A stretch of 64,000 nucleotides of DNA from Mechercharimyces sp. CAU 1602 (GCF_024753565.1 NZ_JANTPT010000001.1:964513-1028512), one strand, 5' to 3'; counted from the first letter of the stretch, positions 53,415 to 62,245 are shown. Translations and numbers: made by a program. Notes: generated from the sequence alone by a model not told the origin.

Positions 53415-54014
53415 TTGTTGCCAGAGGAACGACAGAGGCGCATACGTGAATGGGTATTAGATCAGGGAGATGTAAAGATCAGTGACCTTAGTGCGAAGTT
53501 GCATGTGTCCGAAATGACGATTCACCGTGATCTGAAGCCGTTATTAGCGGAAGGGATTGTGAAGAAAACATACGGTGGAGTAATGTCTACGGTTAAGGAA
53601 GTACAGCACAGTGCGGCGCCTCATCAATGCGTCTATTGCCAGCGTCAGTGTAATCCGCGCCTAGCATGTCGCATTATTCGTTTAAATGGGAATGTGGAGA
53701 TAGCCTGTTGTGGACATTGTGGATTTTTACAACTTCAGCGGGTGAAAGATGTGGATCAATTATTAGTGCAAGATTTTTTGCTCAATACAACGTTTAGCGC
53801 TAAGCACGGTTGGTTTGTGATGGAGTCCAGCTTTAATGTTCATTGTTGTCAACCACAATTATTACCGTTTGAACAGCAAGAGGTTGCAGAGAAGTTTGTC
53901 AAAGGTTTTGGTGGACTGGTATTATCGTATAAAGAAGCATTAGATGTACTAATAGAAAAGATGAATCATGCAACATGTTTTAGTAAACGAACTACTGATG
54001 GAGAAGGGGAATAG
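53415..54014 (+). CDS. DeoR-type HTH regulator with Cys-rich sensor domain
   Basis: A 199-residue protein. The N-terminal helix-turn-helix (ISDLSAKLHVSEMTIHRDLK, about residues 24-43) is DeoR-like. It is followed not by a sugar-phosphate domain but by a Cys-rich region: HQCVYCQRQCNPRLAC and IACCGHCGFLQL. This recalls NosL/TRASH-like metal-binding domains. With a ZIP transporter and a FixH-like lipoprotein as neighbours, a metal (perhaps copper) or redox sensor is likely. TTG 53415 sits eight bases after GGGGG; GTG 53400 lacks a ribosome site. The lipoprotein gene follows five bases after the stop. Confidence 0.82.
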   Translation: MLPEERQRRIREWVLDQGDVKISDLSAKLHVSEMTIHRDLKPLLAEGIVKKTYGGVMSTVKEVQHSAAPHQCVYCQRQCNPRLACRIIRLNGNVEIACCGHCGFLQLQRVKDVDQLLVQDFLLNTTFSAKHGWFVMESSFNVHCCQPQLLPFEQQEVAEKFVKGFGGLVLSYKEALDVLIEKMNHATCFSKRTTDGEGE

Positions 54015-54019
54015 GGATC

Positions 54020-54580
54020 ATGAATCGTAAACGTTGGATATTGAGTGCGGTAACAGGATTGGCGTTAATCGTTGGCCTTACGGCGTGTGGAAACGCAGAA
54101 GAAGAGAAGAAAGATAGTGCTGGAGAGCATGCAGAACATGGTGGTAGTGAAGAGGGAACGGAAGAAGGTGAGCATGGCGAGAAAGGAACGGATGGTGAAA
54201 AAGGGAATGCTGATAAAGACAGTTCCAAGGAAGAAGATAAGAGTGACGAGGGAAGCAGTACAGAAGATAAAACAAAAGAAGGCTTAGCAGTCGCATTTAC
54301 TGTAGATCCTGAAGTAATCAAAAAAGGGGAAGCAGCGATGATGATCGCTAATGTTCAATATAAGGATAAACCTGTAACGAAAGCAGATAAAGTAGAATTT
54401 GAAGTATGGAAAGAGAGTGAAGGTAAAGAGAAAAGTGAAAAAATACCCGCCCAACATACCGATGGGGGGATGTATATGGCATCCAAAGAATTTACGAAAA
54501 CAGGAAAGTACAATATCATTTATCACGTAACTGCCGAAGGTAGTCACAGTATGAAACAAGTTTCTGTAGAAGTGAAGTAA
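54020..54580 (+). CDS. FixH/YtkA-like lipoprotein
   Basis: A 186-residue lipoprotein. The signal peptide ends in LTACGN. A long low-complexity acidic linker rich in Glu, Lys, Gly and Ser follows (residues about 23-85). A beta-sandwich domain of the FixH/YtkA type closes it (LAVAFTVDPEVIKKGEAAMM, AQHTDGGMYMASKEFTKTGK, VTAEGSHSMKQVSVEVK). Such domains occur next to copper and cytochrome oxidase assembly genes. It is co-transcribed with the Cys-rich regulator. Binding of a metal by the His residues in EHAEHGG and AQHTDGG is inference. Confidence 0.83.
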   Translation: MNRKRWILSAVTGLALIVGLTACGNAEEEKKDSAGEHAEHGGSEEGTEEGEHGEKGTDGEKGNADKDSSKEEDKSDEGSSTEDKTKEGLAVAFTVDPEVIKKGEAAMMIANVQYKDKPVTKADKVEFEVWKESEGKEKSEKIPAQHTDGGMYMASKEFTKTGKYNIIYHVTAEGSHSMKQVSVEVK

Positions 54581-54584
54581 ATAG

Positions 54585-54634
54585 GAGAACAAAAATCAGG
54601 AAGGGACCTCCCTTCCTGATTTTTGTTCTCCTAT
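54585..54634. terminator. very strong terminator
   Basis: A 23-bp stem, AGGAGAACAAAAATCAGGAA onward against its exact complement with a short CCT loop, ends the regulator-lipoprotein operon and can act on either strand. Confidence 0.93.
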
Positions 54635-54671
54635 TAATGTTGTTTGACTGTAGACTTCATAATAGAGACTG

Positions 54672-54686
54672 GTTTGTAAGACAAAC
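54672..54686. repeat. GTTTG-N5-CAAAC motif, copy 2
   Basis: GTTTGTAAGACAAAC. It is the first of two copies in the roughly 300-base gap between the terminator and aroC, which holds no other recognised feature. Confidence 0.6.
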
Positions 54687-54835
54687 TCAAGAGGAGATAT
54701 TTAATACAAACAGTATAAATTCATAAATAAAGTAGCAGGAAAAATGTTTGCTAGCAAGATTAAGATAGTGTAGAGTGAGGGAATCTAAAATTTAAATAGG
54801 TGGAGGGAGATCGCAAACTTTAATAATCTAAACAA

Positions 54836-54850
54836 GTTTGCGTTGCAAAC
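54836..54850. repeat. GTTTG-N5-CAAAC motif, copy 3
   Basis: GTTTGCGTTGCAAAC, preceded by AAACAA as in copy 1. It lies 98 bases upstream of aroC. Confidence 0.6.
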
Positions 54851-54948
54851 AATCCATTTGGGAGAAGTAATGTCCTCAACATTTTTTTCTCTATGTTATG
54901 ATAATAAAAATTGAGCAGCTGATACTTATAGGAATTGGAGAGAGAACG

Positions 54949-56112
54949 ATGCGATACTTAACTGCAGGCGAATCACACGGTCCACAGTTGACGATGATTA
55001 TTGAAGGATTACCAAGTCACATGCCATTTGCTAAAGAAAAAGTAAATGCACAACTCAAACGAAGACAAGGAGGATATGGACGAGGTAGACGCATGCAGAT
55101 TGAAACGGATGAGATCCAGATCATGTCTGGGGTACGTTTTGGTGAGACCACAGGTGCACCTGTGGCACTTACTATTGAAAATAAGGATTGGACTCATTGG
55201 CAAAAAGTCATGGGGCCTGATCCGCAAGTTGAAATGGCGGACAAGCGACGCATTTCACGTCCTCGACCTGGTCATGCCGATTTAACGGGGGCGATCAAAT
55301 ACGGGCATCGCGACATGCGTGATGTATTAGAGCGTTCAAGTGCGCGCGAGACAGCAGCTCGGGTTGCAGTGGGTGCGGTTGCACGTCTGTTACTAGAAGA
55401 ATGTGGTGTTCATATTGCTGCCCATGTGATTCGTATTGGGCGCGTCGAAGCAGCACAGTTAGAGATCGACTCGTTACAGCAGATTCAAAAAATAACGGAG
55501 GCTTCTCCTGTTCGATGCTTAGATGATGTAGCGGAAAAAGAGATGATGATACAGATTGATGAAGCCAAGCAAGCTGGTGATTCGGTTGGCGGAATTGTAG
55601 AAGTGCTGGTAGAAGGGGTTCCTGTTGGGCTAGGAAGTCACGTTCATTGGGATCGCAAATTGGATGCTCGCATCGCACAAGCGATTATGAGTATTCAAGC
55701 GTTTAAAGGGGTCGAATTTGGGATAGGATTTGAGGCGGCGAAGCGTCCAGGATCACAAGTACATGATGAGATTTTGTGGACTGAGCAAAAAGGGTTTTAT
55801 CGCAAAACAAACCGTGCCGGAGGGTTTGAGGGAGGAATGACGACTGGGGAAGCACTTGTTATTCGAGGGGTGATGAAGCCAATTCCTACGCTATATAAGC
55901 CTCTTGCCAGTGTGGATATAGATAGTAAGGAAGCCTTTTCTGCTAGTATTGAGCGATCGGATAGTTGTGCGGTTCCTGCTGCAAGTGTAGTAGCGGAGCA
56001 TGTTGTAGCGTGGGAGATTGCACAAGCACTATTGGAAAAGTTCCCACATGATACGATGGAAGAATTAAAGGATAGCATTGCTTCCTATCGAGAAAAGGCG
56101 AGGATCTATTAA
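54949..56112 (+). CDS. aroC: chorismate synthase
   Basis: A 387-residue FMN-dependent enzyme converting EPSP to chorismate, the last step of the shikimate pathway (aroF in B. subtilis). Signatures: [40 protein letters not shown], the [21 protein letters not shown] block and [30 protein letters not shown] supports ATG 54949. The aroB start follows the stop directly. Confidence 0.97.
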   Translation: MRYLTAGESHGPQLTMIIEGLPSHMPFAKEKVNAQLKRRQGGYGRGRRMQIETDEIQIMSGVRFGETTGAPVALTIENKDWTHWQKVMGPDPQVEMADKRRISRPRPGHADLTGAIKYGHRDMRDVLERSSARETAARVAVGAVARLLLEECGVHIAAHVIRIGRVEAAQLEIDSLQQIQKITEASPVRCLDDVAEKEMMIQIDEAKQAGDSVGGIVEVLVEGVPVGLGSHVHWDRKLDARIAQAIMSIQAFKGVEFGIGFEAAKRPGSQVHDEILWTEQKGFYRKTNRAGGFEGGMTTGEALVIRGVMKPIPTLYKPLASVDIDSKEAFSASIERSDSCAVPAASVVAEHVVAWEIAQALLEKFPHDTMEELKDSIASYREKARIY

Positions 56113-57204
56113 ATGATTACAGTGGCAGTTACGGCGGGAGAACACTCCTACCCAATTCATATTGGTGAGTATTTACACCATCGTTTGCCTGAACTTTTGA
56201 TGCGAAAAGGGTTAGATACGAGTCGTAAGTTGTTTCTTGTAAGCGATAGTGAAGTAGCTCCGCTATATTTAAACTCTTTAAGGCAACACTTACAGCAGGA
56301 AGGGTTTCATGTAGGTGTAAACGTTGTCCCTGCGGGGGAGAGCAGTAAATCGCTCCATGTGTGGGAACAGCTTCTTTCTTGCTTTATCGAGTTTGGTTTG
56401 GATCGTCAAAGTGTAGTGTTGGCACTCGGTGGGGGAATGGTAGGCGACTTAGCAGGATTTGCTGCTGCTAGCTACATGCGAGGTATTTCCTTTGTACAAC
56501 TACCGACAACGATCTTAGCTCATGATAGTAGTGTAGGAGGAAAGGTAGGGGTTAATCATGCGCAGGGTAAAAATCTGATTGGGGCATTTCATCAACCAGA
56601 GATGGTGGTATACGATACTGTTACACTTCATAGCTTGCCGCAACGACAAGTAAGATCCGGATATGCGGAAGTACTAAAACATGCATTTATATGGGATGCT
56701 TCTTTCTATGAATGGTTACACACCCATACTCATGCATTAATACAGATGGAGACAGCTCCTTTACAAGAAGCGTTGTTTAGGGGTTGTTCTGTAAAAGCAG
56801 AGATCGTCGCAAGTGACGAGCGTGAACAAAACGTACGAGCGATACTCAATTATGGCCATACAATTGGCCATGCTGTTGAAAGTTATTCCCATTACAACCT
56901 TACTCATGGTGAAGCAGTCGCTATTGGGATGGTAGGGGCTGCTATGTTAGCAGAAGAGTTGGCGGTAGGTGAAAGTATTGTTGCAGAGACAGAAGCGCTC
57001 CTGAGGGCCTTCTCATTGCCTATACGTATACCTGGTGAGTGGGAGTTGGATGCACTGTTGTCATTATTAAAACATGATAAGAAACGAAAACATGATAAAT
57101 ACGTCTTTATTCTGCCACGCTCGATTGGACAGGTGGAGATTAGGGAAGGAATTAGTGAGGAAGCAGTTATGGCTACTCTGAAACGATTGCAGTACACCTC
57201 ATGA
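56113..57204 (+). CDS. aroB: 3-dehydroquinate synthase
   Basis: A 363-residue NAD- and metal-dependent enzyme that cyclises DAHP, the second step of the shikimate pathway. Visible are VLALGGGMVGDLAGFAAASY (NAD site), QLPTTILAHDSSVGGKVGVN, the metal-ligand stretch EVLKHAFIWD and ILNYGHTIGHAVESYSHYNL. It begins at the base after the aroC stop. In B. subtilis aroH and trp genes follow; here a lipoprotein gene does. Confidence 0.96.
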   Translation: MITVAVTAGEHSYPIHIGEYLHHRLPELLMRKGLDTSRKLFLVSDSEVAPLYLNSLRQHLQQEGFHVGVNVVPAGESSKSLHVWEQLLSCFIEFGLDRQSVVLALGGGMVGDLAGFAAASYMRGISFVQLPTTILAHDSSVGGKVGVNHAQGKNLIGAFHQPEMVVYDTVTLHSLPQRQVRSGYAEVLKHAFIWDASFYEWLHTHTHALIQMETAPLQEALFRGCSVKAEIVASDEREQNVRAILNYGHTIGHAVESYSHYNLTHGEAVAIGMVGAAMLAEELAVGESIVAETEALLRAFSLPIRIPGEWELDALLSLLKHDKKRKHDKYVFILPRSIGQVEIREGISEEAVMATLKRLQYTS

Positions 57205-57278
57205 CTCAGATGTAGTTTGTGCAACTTTTCTCCCTTTCGTCTCGTCTAAAGGGTATAAGGGAAGCGGAGGGATGAAAC

Positions 57279-57857
57279 ATGAAACGATTACTTCTTAGTT
57301 TTATTGGAACTACACTTTTGCTAGCTGGATGTGGAACGGGTACATCACTACCTTCAGCTGGAGAAGGGGGGGACGGGTCAACTCCACCACCGGTAGAGGA
57401 AAGTGAACAGGCGACAGAGAACAAAAAGAAGGACACAAATAATCAAGATCACACAACTGCTGAAGAGGAAAATAAAGGGGAAATCAGGATGAATGGAACG
57501 ATAACAAACATCGTGAAGAGAGCATCGGATAAAAATTATACTTCCCCTAATCAAGAACAGCAACCAGGCAAAGGGGGAATGCCTCCACGTGATGAATGGA
57601 ATAAACCGCCACAAAAGCCGGATAAGAAATCGGTATTTTATATCTTGACGCTTAAGCTAGATGACAAGAAGCAAGGTGAACAGTTTACTGTGTTCGTTGC
57701 AGAAGGGACAGAGATTCTTACAGCGGATGGCCGTAAGAGCTCGCTCTCTAAATTAGCGACCGGCATGCGTGTAGAGGTTCAAATTACGGGACCGATCGCC
57801 GAAAGCAGTCCACCCAAAGGGACTGCGAGTAAGGTTGTGTTATTATCTGATAAGTAG
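57279..57857 (+). CDS. lipoprotein of unknown function
   Basis: A 192-residue lipoprotein with lipobox LLLAGCGT and a disordered Gly/Pro/Glu/Asn-rich stretch to about residue 65. A small beta domain follows (MNGTITNIVKRASDKNYT, then YILTLKLDDKKQGEQFTVFV, LATGMRVEVQITGPIAE and TASKVVLL), laid out like the OB-fold DUF3221-type lipoproteins. No function can be given. CGGAGGGATGAAAC is the ribosome site. It is inserted between aroB and hisC. Confidence 0.78.
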   Translation: MKRLLLSFIGTTLLLAGCGTGTSLPSAGEGGDGSTPPPVEESEQATENKKKDTNNQDHTTAEEENKGEIRMNGTITNIVKRASDKNYTSPNQEQQPGKGGMPPRDEWNKPPQKPDKKSVFYILTLKLDDKKQGEQFTVFVAEGTEILTADGRKSSLSKLATGMRVEVQITGPIAESSPPKGTASKVVLLSDK

Positions 57858-57925
57858 ATATGGTCTTCTAATTGGAACCCTATCTAGGGTTCCTCATAAT
57901 TTGCAATGAAGGGGTATGATGAGAC

Positions 57926-59014
57926 TTGAAAGCAAAACAACGCATTCAAGATTTACCTGTATATCAGCCAGGAAAGCCTCTAGAAGAAGTGAAGCGGGAA
58001 TTAGGATTGGAGGAAGTGATTAAACTAGCCTCCAATGAAAATCCACATGGCGCATCCCCAACTGTATGGCCTTCGTTAGCAGCAGAAGGAAAGCAGTTAT
58101 CATTGTATCCAGAGGGGACTGCCCCTCTGCTGAGAGCTGACTTAGCCGCCTTTTATGGATTACCTGAAAACTCTTTTTTATTAGGGAATGGCTCGGACGA
58201 GATTGTACAGATGATATCTCGCTCTTATCTTGAACAAGGGGATGAAGTAGTAATGGCGGATGTTACCTTCCCCCGCTATAAGACACATGCTTTGATTGAA
58301 GGAGCACATGCAATCGAAGTCCCTTTAAAAGAGGGTACACATGATCTAGAGGGGATGTTAGCAGCGATTACTGAACGTACCCGTATCATATGGATCTGCA
58401 ACCCTAATAACCCAACAGGTACGATGGTTGGTCATAATGATCTGATTTCCTTCTTGAAAAAAGTTCCTGATCACATCCTTGTGGTGGCAGATGAGGCTTA
58501 CTTTGAGTATGTGACAGATGAAACGTACCCTGATTCGCTGTCCTTATTTTCACTATTTCCTTCCTTTATCGTCTTGCGAACTTTTTCGAAAATTTATGGT
58601 TTAGCGGCAATTCGAGCGGGATACGCGATAGCGCACCCAGACATCATTCAAACTTTGCATCGAGTACGCGAGCCGTTTAATAGTAATCGCTTAGCACAAC
58701 AAGCTGCTAGAGTGGCACTACAAGATCAAGAATTTGTTCGCTTTTGTCGGGCGGAAAATGAGTATGGCCGTACTCTTATTATGTCTGCACAAGAAGAGTG
58801 GGGGCTGCACGCTTTCCCTGCACACGGTAATTTTGTGATGATGGATACTGGAGAAAATGCTAACTTAGCCTATGAATTTTTATTAAAACATGGCATTATT
58901 GTCCGTCCGGGAACTTTATTGGGCTATCCTACTTATATTCGGGTTACGGTGGGAACAAGAGAACAGACAGAGCACTTTTTAAATGTGTTTGCACACTATA
59001 TTTCTCATCGATAA
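57926..59014 (+). CDS. hisC: histidinol-phosphate aminotransferase
   Basis: A 362-residue class I/II PLP aminotransferase of histidine synthesis that in Bacillus also serves in tyrosine and phenylalanine synthesis. LASNENPHGASPTVWPSL, YPEGTAPLLRADLAAFYGL, IWICNPNNPTGTMV and the Schiff-base lysine in FSKIYGLAAIRAGYAI are characteristic. It starts at TTG 57926 behind AAGGGGTATGATGAGAC. Its place next to the aro genes rather than in a his operon is normal for Bacillales. Confidence 0.94.
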   Translation: MKAKQRIQDLPVYQPGKPLEEVKRELGLEEVIKLASNENPHGASPTVWPSLAAEGKQLSLYPEGTAPLLRADLAAFYGLPENSFLLGNGSDEIVQMISRSYLEQGDEVVMADVTFPRYKTHALIEGAHAIEVPLKEGTHDLEGMLAAITERTRIIWICNPNNPTGTMVGHNDLISFLKKVPDHILVVADEAYFEYVTDETYPDSLSLFSLFPSFIVLRTFSKIYGLAAIRAGYAIAHPDIIQTLHRVREPFNSNRLAQQAARVALQDQEFVRFCRAENEYGRTLIMSAQEEWGLHAFPAHGNFVMMDTGENANLAYEFLLKHGIIVRPGTLLGYPTYIRVTVGTREQTEHFLNVFAHYISHR

Positions 59015-59041
59015 AATAAAAAGAAAAAACAAAGAAAACTA

Positions 59042-59070
59042 TTGACGATATAACTGAATTGTCATATAAT
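59042..59070 (+). promoter_or_regulatory. sigma-A promoter
   Basis: TTGACG (59042-59047) and TATAAT (59065-59070) are separated by 17 bases. It lies about 120 bases before the next gene and just upstream of a terminator-like hairpin. Confidence 0.75.
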
Positions 59071-59076
59071 AATCTC

Positions 59077-59148
59077 ACACTATGATTTCTCTCCACTCCT
59101 ATCCTTTGGAACTGTCGGTGCTTTTCCAGCACAGGCAGTTCTTTTTTT
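59077..59148 (+). ncRNA. short transcribed leader ending in a terminator-like hairpin
   Basis: Starting a few bases after the TATAAT at 59065, a transcript would run about 70 bases to a hairpin (GAACTG 59109-59114 with CAGTTC 59136-59141; inner GTGCT/AGCAC) and TTTTTTT. It may be a small RNA or an attenuator for the membrane protein gene at 59191. No known riboswitch signature was found. Confidence 0.5.
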
Positions 59149-59190
59149 GTGTATTTCATAATACTTGTCTAATAGGGGGAGGGATAACAG

Positions 59191-59685
59191 ATGTATGGTA
59201 ACGCGAAGTCCTACATCATCGAAATGGGAATCGTAATCGTACTTATCTTACTAATAAGCCAGTGGTTCATTCCATTTTTGATCTGGTTGTGGTTTTCAAG
59301 TAGCGACTTCGCCGCAACGATGTTGGAATGGTTTACACTCGTTACAGGGGTATGTACTTACTTAATCTATCTTGGGCTTGGTTCGTCTGCTAAACAGCTT
59401 TATCGCTTAAGCACAGGCCAAGCACTGTTTCTTTTTTGTAGTTTTCATTTTCCTGTACTATTACCTAACATTACACCATTCTCTTTTTTTTCTGATGCAT
59501 GGTGTACCCTCATCGGGGAGTGGCCCAAATTATTTTATCCTCATATCTCAACAACAGAGCCTCCACTAGCCTTTCTTATTGCCAGTCTGCTATTCTTGAG
59601 CGGTCGCACGTTTAAACTTAAAGAAGAAGACACAGCAAAACCCCACCAAAGAAAAAAGATACAACAGCAGAACGTTTTTAAATAG
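59191..59685 (+). CDS. membrane protein of unknown function
   Basis: A 164-residue protein with about four membrane segments (residues about 9-32, 40-63, 76-97 and 121-137), rich in Phe and Trp, with a basic tail (KPHQRKKIQQQNVFK). No family is recognised. AATAGGGGGAGGG is a strong ribosome site. It sits downstream of a promoter and a terminator-like hairpin, so attenuation is possible. Confidence 0.7.
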   Translation: MYGNAKSYIIEMGIVIVLILLISQWFIPFLIWLWFSSSDFAATMLEWFTLVTGVCTYLIYLGLGSSAKQLYRLSTGQALFLFCSFHFPVLLPNITPFSFFSDAWCTLIGEWPKLFYPHISTTEPPLAFLIASLLFLSGRTFKLKEEDTAKPHQRKKIQQQNVFK

Positions 59686-59689
59686 ACTT

Positions 59690-59704
59690 GTTTGCATCTC
59701 AAAC
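59690..59704. repeat. GTTTG-N5-CAAAC motif, copy 4
   Basis: GTTTGCATCTCAAAC, immediately after the stop of the membrane protein gene and 75 bases before the next gene. Confidence 0.6.
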
Positions 59705-59779
59705 CATAACGTTTATTTATATGCCCTTTAACCTAAAATAGTAGATAGTAAGTACTGAGGTTATAAGGGGGTTTTCTAT

Positions 59780-60877
59780 ATGGACATAGCACGTCTTCTC
59801 ACCTTTGCGGATATTGAACAGCTAAACAAAATTGCAAGCACTTATGAATGTAACGTTAATCCTCACTCCAAAAGAGATCTCATTCAATCCCTCCTCTTCC
59901 GAATAGGAGACCCTACTTTTCCAGAAAGAGAATGGTCTACCATCTCATTTGCAGAAAGACGATTTTTGCAATTGCTTTACTTTGATACCCGTCGTCATTA
60001 TTCATTAGAGGATCTAATAGGAAAAGGACGAATCGCCCTACGTGATCTAGACGGATCGCCGCGTGCGCTAGTAGCTGTTTCACTGCGCAAAGGATGGCTG
60101 TTTCCTGGAACTACAGCACGAAATCGATATCTCTACCACCCGGCGCGTGATCTTATTGCGCGAATGCTTCATTCTTTTTTATGGAACGGTTCCGATCAAC
60201 ATGAAATGATAACACCTAACGTATACCGATCGGAAGAATCACTATTGGAAAAAGATCTTCTGCTCTTTTTACGTTCCATGCAAGAATCTACACTCCCTCT
60301 ATCTGCTGAGGGAGCGATTCATCGTCACTATCAGAAAAGTATTTTACAGTCCATGTCCGTTACGGAACAATTATTGCAATCCCCTCGTTTCCGCTTTGGG
60401 TTTGGTAGTCGTTATCATTTATATCCCGATCGCTTTTCATTTATTTACGAATACGCTTTATACAAAGGCTACATTCAAGAGCTTGCCCAAAAAGAAGTGG
60501 GTCTAACTTCAGACGGATACACCCGTTCGCTTGCCGGGGAAGGTGGGGAAGACTTTGAATTGCTCTCTTTTTGGATACGTCTTTATCGCGGACCCATCCC
60601 TCATCTGTCGCTAATCCTACGCTGGATCGACTATGCATCTTACCAGCGTTGGGTTCCCCTTCACCAGTTAAAGAAAATTAGTGAAGATTGGTTAGACGCA
60701 TATTATTACTTGAGTGTAGAAGGTTTGTGGGAAAAAATAATAGAGATGCTCCTTCATCTGGGTGTCATTTGGTGGGGGGAAAGTGGAGAAGAGGCAGTCA
60801 TTTGCGTTTCTCCGAGTGGGCATGAACGAATAACAGCCTTATGTGGAAAAGACTCTAATCATACGAATAAAAATTAA
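59780..60877 (+). CDS. uncharacterised protein, possibly helicase-associated winged-helix
   Basis: A 365-residue soluble protein. The N-terminus (LLTFADIEQLNKIASTYECN and HSKRDLIQSLLFRIG) looks like a SAP/Rho-N-type helical module. The FAERRFLQLLYFDTRRHYSL and YLYHPARDLIARML segments resemble the winged-helix repeats in N-terminal regions of XPB-like helicases. No helicase motor motifs are present. A weak likeness to the helicase_C_3 or XPB-associated domain is the best I can offer. AAGGGGGTTTTCTAT precedes the ATG. B. subtilis has the TPR protein YpiA at this location, which this does not resemble. Confidence 0.7.
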   Translation: MDIARLLTFADIEQLNKIASTYECNVNPHSKRDLIQSLLFRIGDPTFPEREWSTISFAERRFLQLLYFDTRRHYSLEDLIGKGRIALRDLDGSPRALVAVSLRKGWLFPGTTARNRYLYHPARDLIARMLHSFLWNGSDQHEMITPNVYRSEESLLEKDLLLFLRSMQESTLPLSAEGAIHRHYQKSILQSMSVTEQLLQSPRFRFGFGSRYHLYPDRFSFIYEYALYKGYIQELAQKEVGLTSDGYTRSLAGEGGEDFELLSFWIRLYRGPIPHLSLILRWIDYASYQRWVPLHQLKKISEDWLDAYYYLSVEGLWEKIIEMLLHLGVIWWGESGEEAVICVSPSGHERITALCGKDSNHTNKN

Positions 60878-61032
60878 GAATAAGGCTGAAGTAAATCTTA
60901 CTTGAGAAGGAAAAAGAATAACACCCATCGAATAATGAAGTTAATAACAATATGTTAAGTAATTGTGATTAACCAGAGTAGCCATCTTGACGCCGCCCTT
61001 CACAATACCTTGGTTATGAAGGGGAGATCTAC

Positions 61033-61578
61033 ATGCAAGGACGGATTACTTCTTTTGAGAAAAAAGAGTTCATTTACTGGTTCCTCAATAAATTTGAGTT
61101 ACAGCGAAGAGAAGCTGCATGGCTTCTCACCTATGTAGCATCTAATGCAACGTTATTGGATCATGTTCATTTTGTCGACAACACCGAAAGCTTATCTAAG
61201 TCTATTTGTATCGCTTCACGCTGTTCCAATAATCGCCCGTTTATCTTTACGAAAAATCGACGTACGAGTGATGATGTGGAAACAGCTTTTTACGATTTGC
61301 GCGCTTACTCTGAAGAAGAGTTATATATTTGTCTCTCCTTTAAAGGGAATAGTATCAGTCCCGAATATGCCGCCGTATTGGAGGCGAATCCGATGGACCG
61401 ACAAAATCTGACGCAAAATTATGCTTTTAGTTTGCTAGCTGAGATCATTCTTGATGAAGTGAGTAAAGAGTATCGCAAACGTACCCTATACGATGAGATT
61501 GATCGTGCCTTGGCGGAGAGAAATAAGGAGAAGTTTTTACAATTAAGCGAAGAGTGGCGTCTTCTGCTAGAAACTTAA
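61033..61578 (+). CDS. reoY: ReoY (UPF0302, YpiB)
   Basis: A 181-residue protein of the UPF0302 family. It opens MQGRITSFEKKEFIYWFLNK with the conserved RREAAWLLTYVASN and SLLAEIILDEVSKEYRKRTL; the last 30 residues form a short helical domain (DEIDRALAERNKEKFLQLSE) that relatives share. In Listeria, ReoY acts with ReoM and ClpCP to control degradation of MurA and hence peptidoglycan synthesis. MecA, another ClpCP adaptor, is encoded elsewhere in the window. GAAGGGGAGAT is the ribosome site. Confidence 0.9.
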   Translation: MQGRITSFEKKEFIYWFLNKFELQRREAAWLLTYVASNATLLDHVHFVDNTESLSKSICIASRCSNNRPFIFTKNRRTSDDVETAFYDLRAYSEEELYICLSFKGNSISPEYAAVLEANPMDRQNLTQNYAFSLLAEIILDEVSKEYRKRTLYDEIDRALAERNKEKFLQLSEEWRLLLET

Positions 61579-61643
61579 ATCCAAATAGGATATAATGCTC
61601 GACGAGGGTCGGGTATTTTTTATTTTTGCAAAGGGGCAACCAG

Positions 61644-62090
61644 ATGAAATTAGCCAATGTCAATAATGAAGAATGGAACACATTTGCACCTTATGTCGAT
61701 ACGATCTTGCTACCGGTTGCGCGACTTGGTTTTCATGAGAAAGAACTACATTCAAGTGAACAAGTGATAGAAGAGATTGCTGGTGAGGTTGAACAAGAAC
61801 TACAAGGCAGACTGCTATTGATGCCAACTATCTCATATGGGAAAGATCTTTCTACTTTACAGCTGTATATACGAAGCATCGTAGAGGAATGGAAAAGTTC
61901 TTCATTTTATCACATTGTGATACTGGCCGCTGAAACGGTTCTCCATGAACTTAGTTTCTCAACTGTAGACAAACCATATCAGATCACACTCATCCCTGTT
62001 AAAATAACGGATGGAGCCAAAGATATGAATATTGAAGAAGAAGCTTCAAGTGTGTGTGAAAAGCTGATCCTGACGTGGTCAAATGAATGA
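61644..62090 (+). CDS. ypiF: YpiF family protein (DUF2487)
   Basis: A 148-residue protein with the DUF2487 pattern: W-x-x-x-x-PYVDT-xLLPV near the N-terminus (EEWNTFAPYVDTILLPVARL), LLLMPTISYG in the middle and FYHIVILAA later. Its function is unknown. It precedes qcrABC in Bacillus as it does here. AAAGGGGCAACCAG selects ATG 61644. Confidence 0.88.
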   Translation: MKLANVNNEEWNTFAPYVDTILLPVARLGFHEKELHSSEQVIEEIAGEVEQELQGRLLLMPTISYGKDLSTLQLYIRSIVEEWKSSSFYHIVILAAETVLHELSFSTVDKPYQITLIPVKITDGAKDMNIEEEASSVCEKLILTWSNE

Positions 62091-62138
62091 GAGTAACTTT
62101 TGAGGGAAAAGTAATTGTGACGTGTTTCTCTACGCTTC

Positions 62139-62168
62139 TTGACACGGTATAATCCGGTTCGCTATCAT
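62139..62168 (+). promoter_or_regulatory. possible promoter for qcrABC
   Basis: TTGACA (62139-62144) and TATCAT (62163-62168) are 18 bases apart. A TATAAT at 62148 is too close to that -35 and has no good -35 of its own. Confidence 0.4.
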
Positions 62169-62245
62169 TGATATGTCCTAGTAATACTTTGATACGGTTC
62201 CGGTCCATATAATGTTTAACCCGCATAAGGGAGGTCGGATGGTAC

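Noticed and set aside
54071-54300. Overlapping frames on both strands in the acidic linker of the FixH-like lipoprotein
   Set aside because: They come from purine-rich low-complexity coding sequence; only the lipoprotein frame has a start, signal peptide and conserved domain.
62139-62153. TTGACA and TATAAT close together before qcrA
   Set aside because: Only three bases separate them, so they cannot form one promoter; the alternative TTGACA-18-TATCAT is listed instead.
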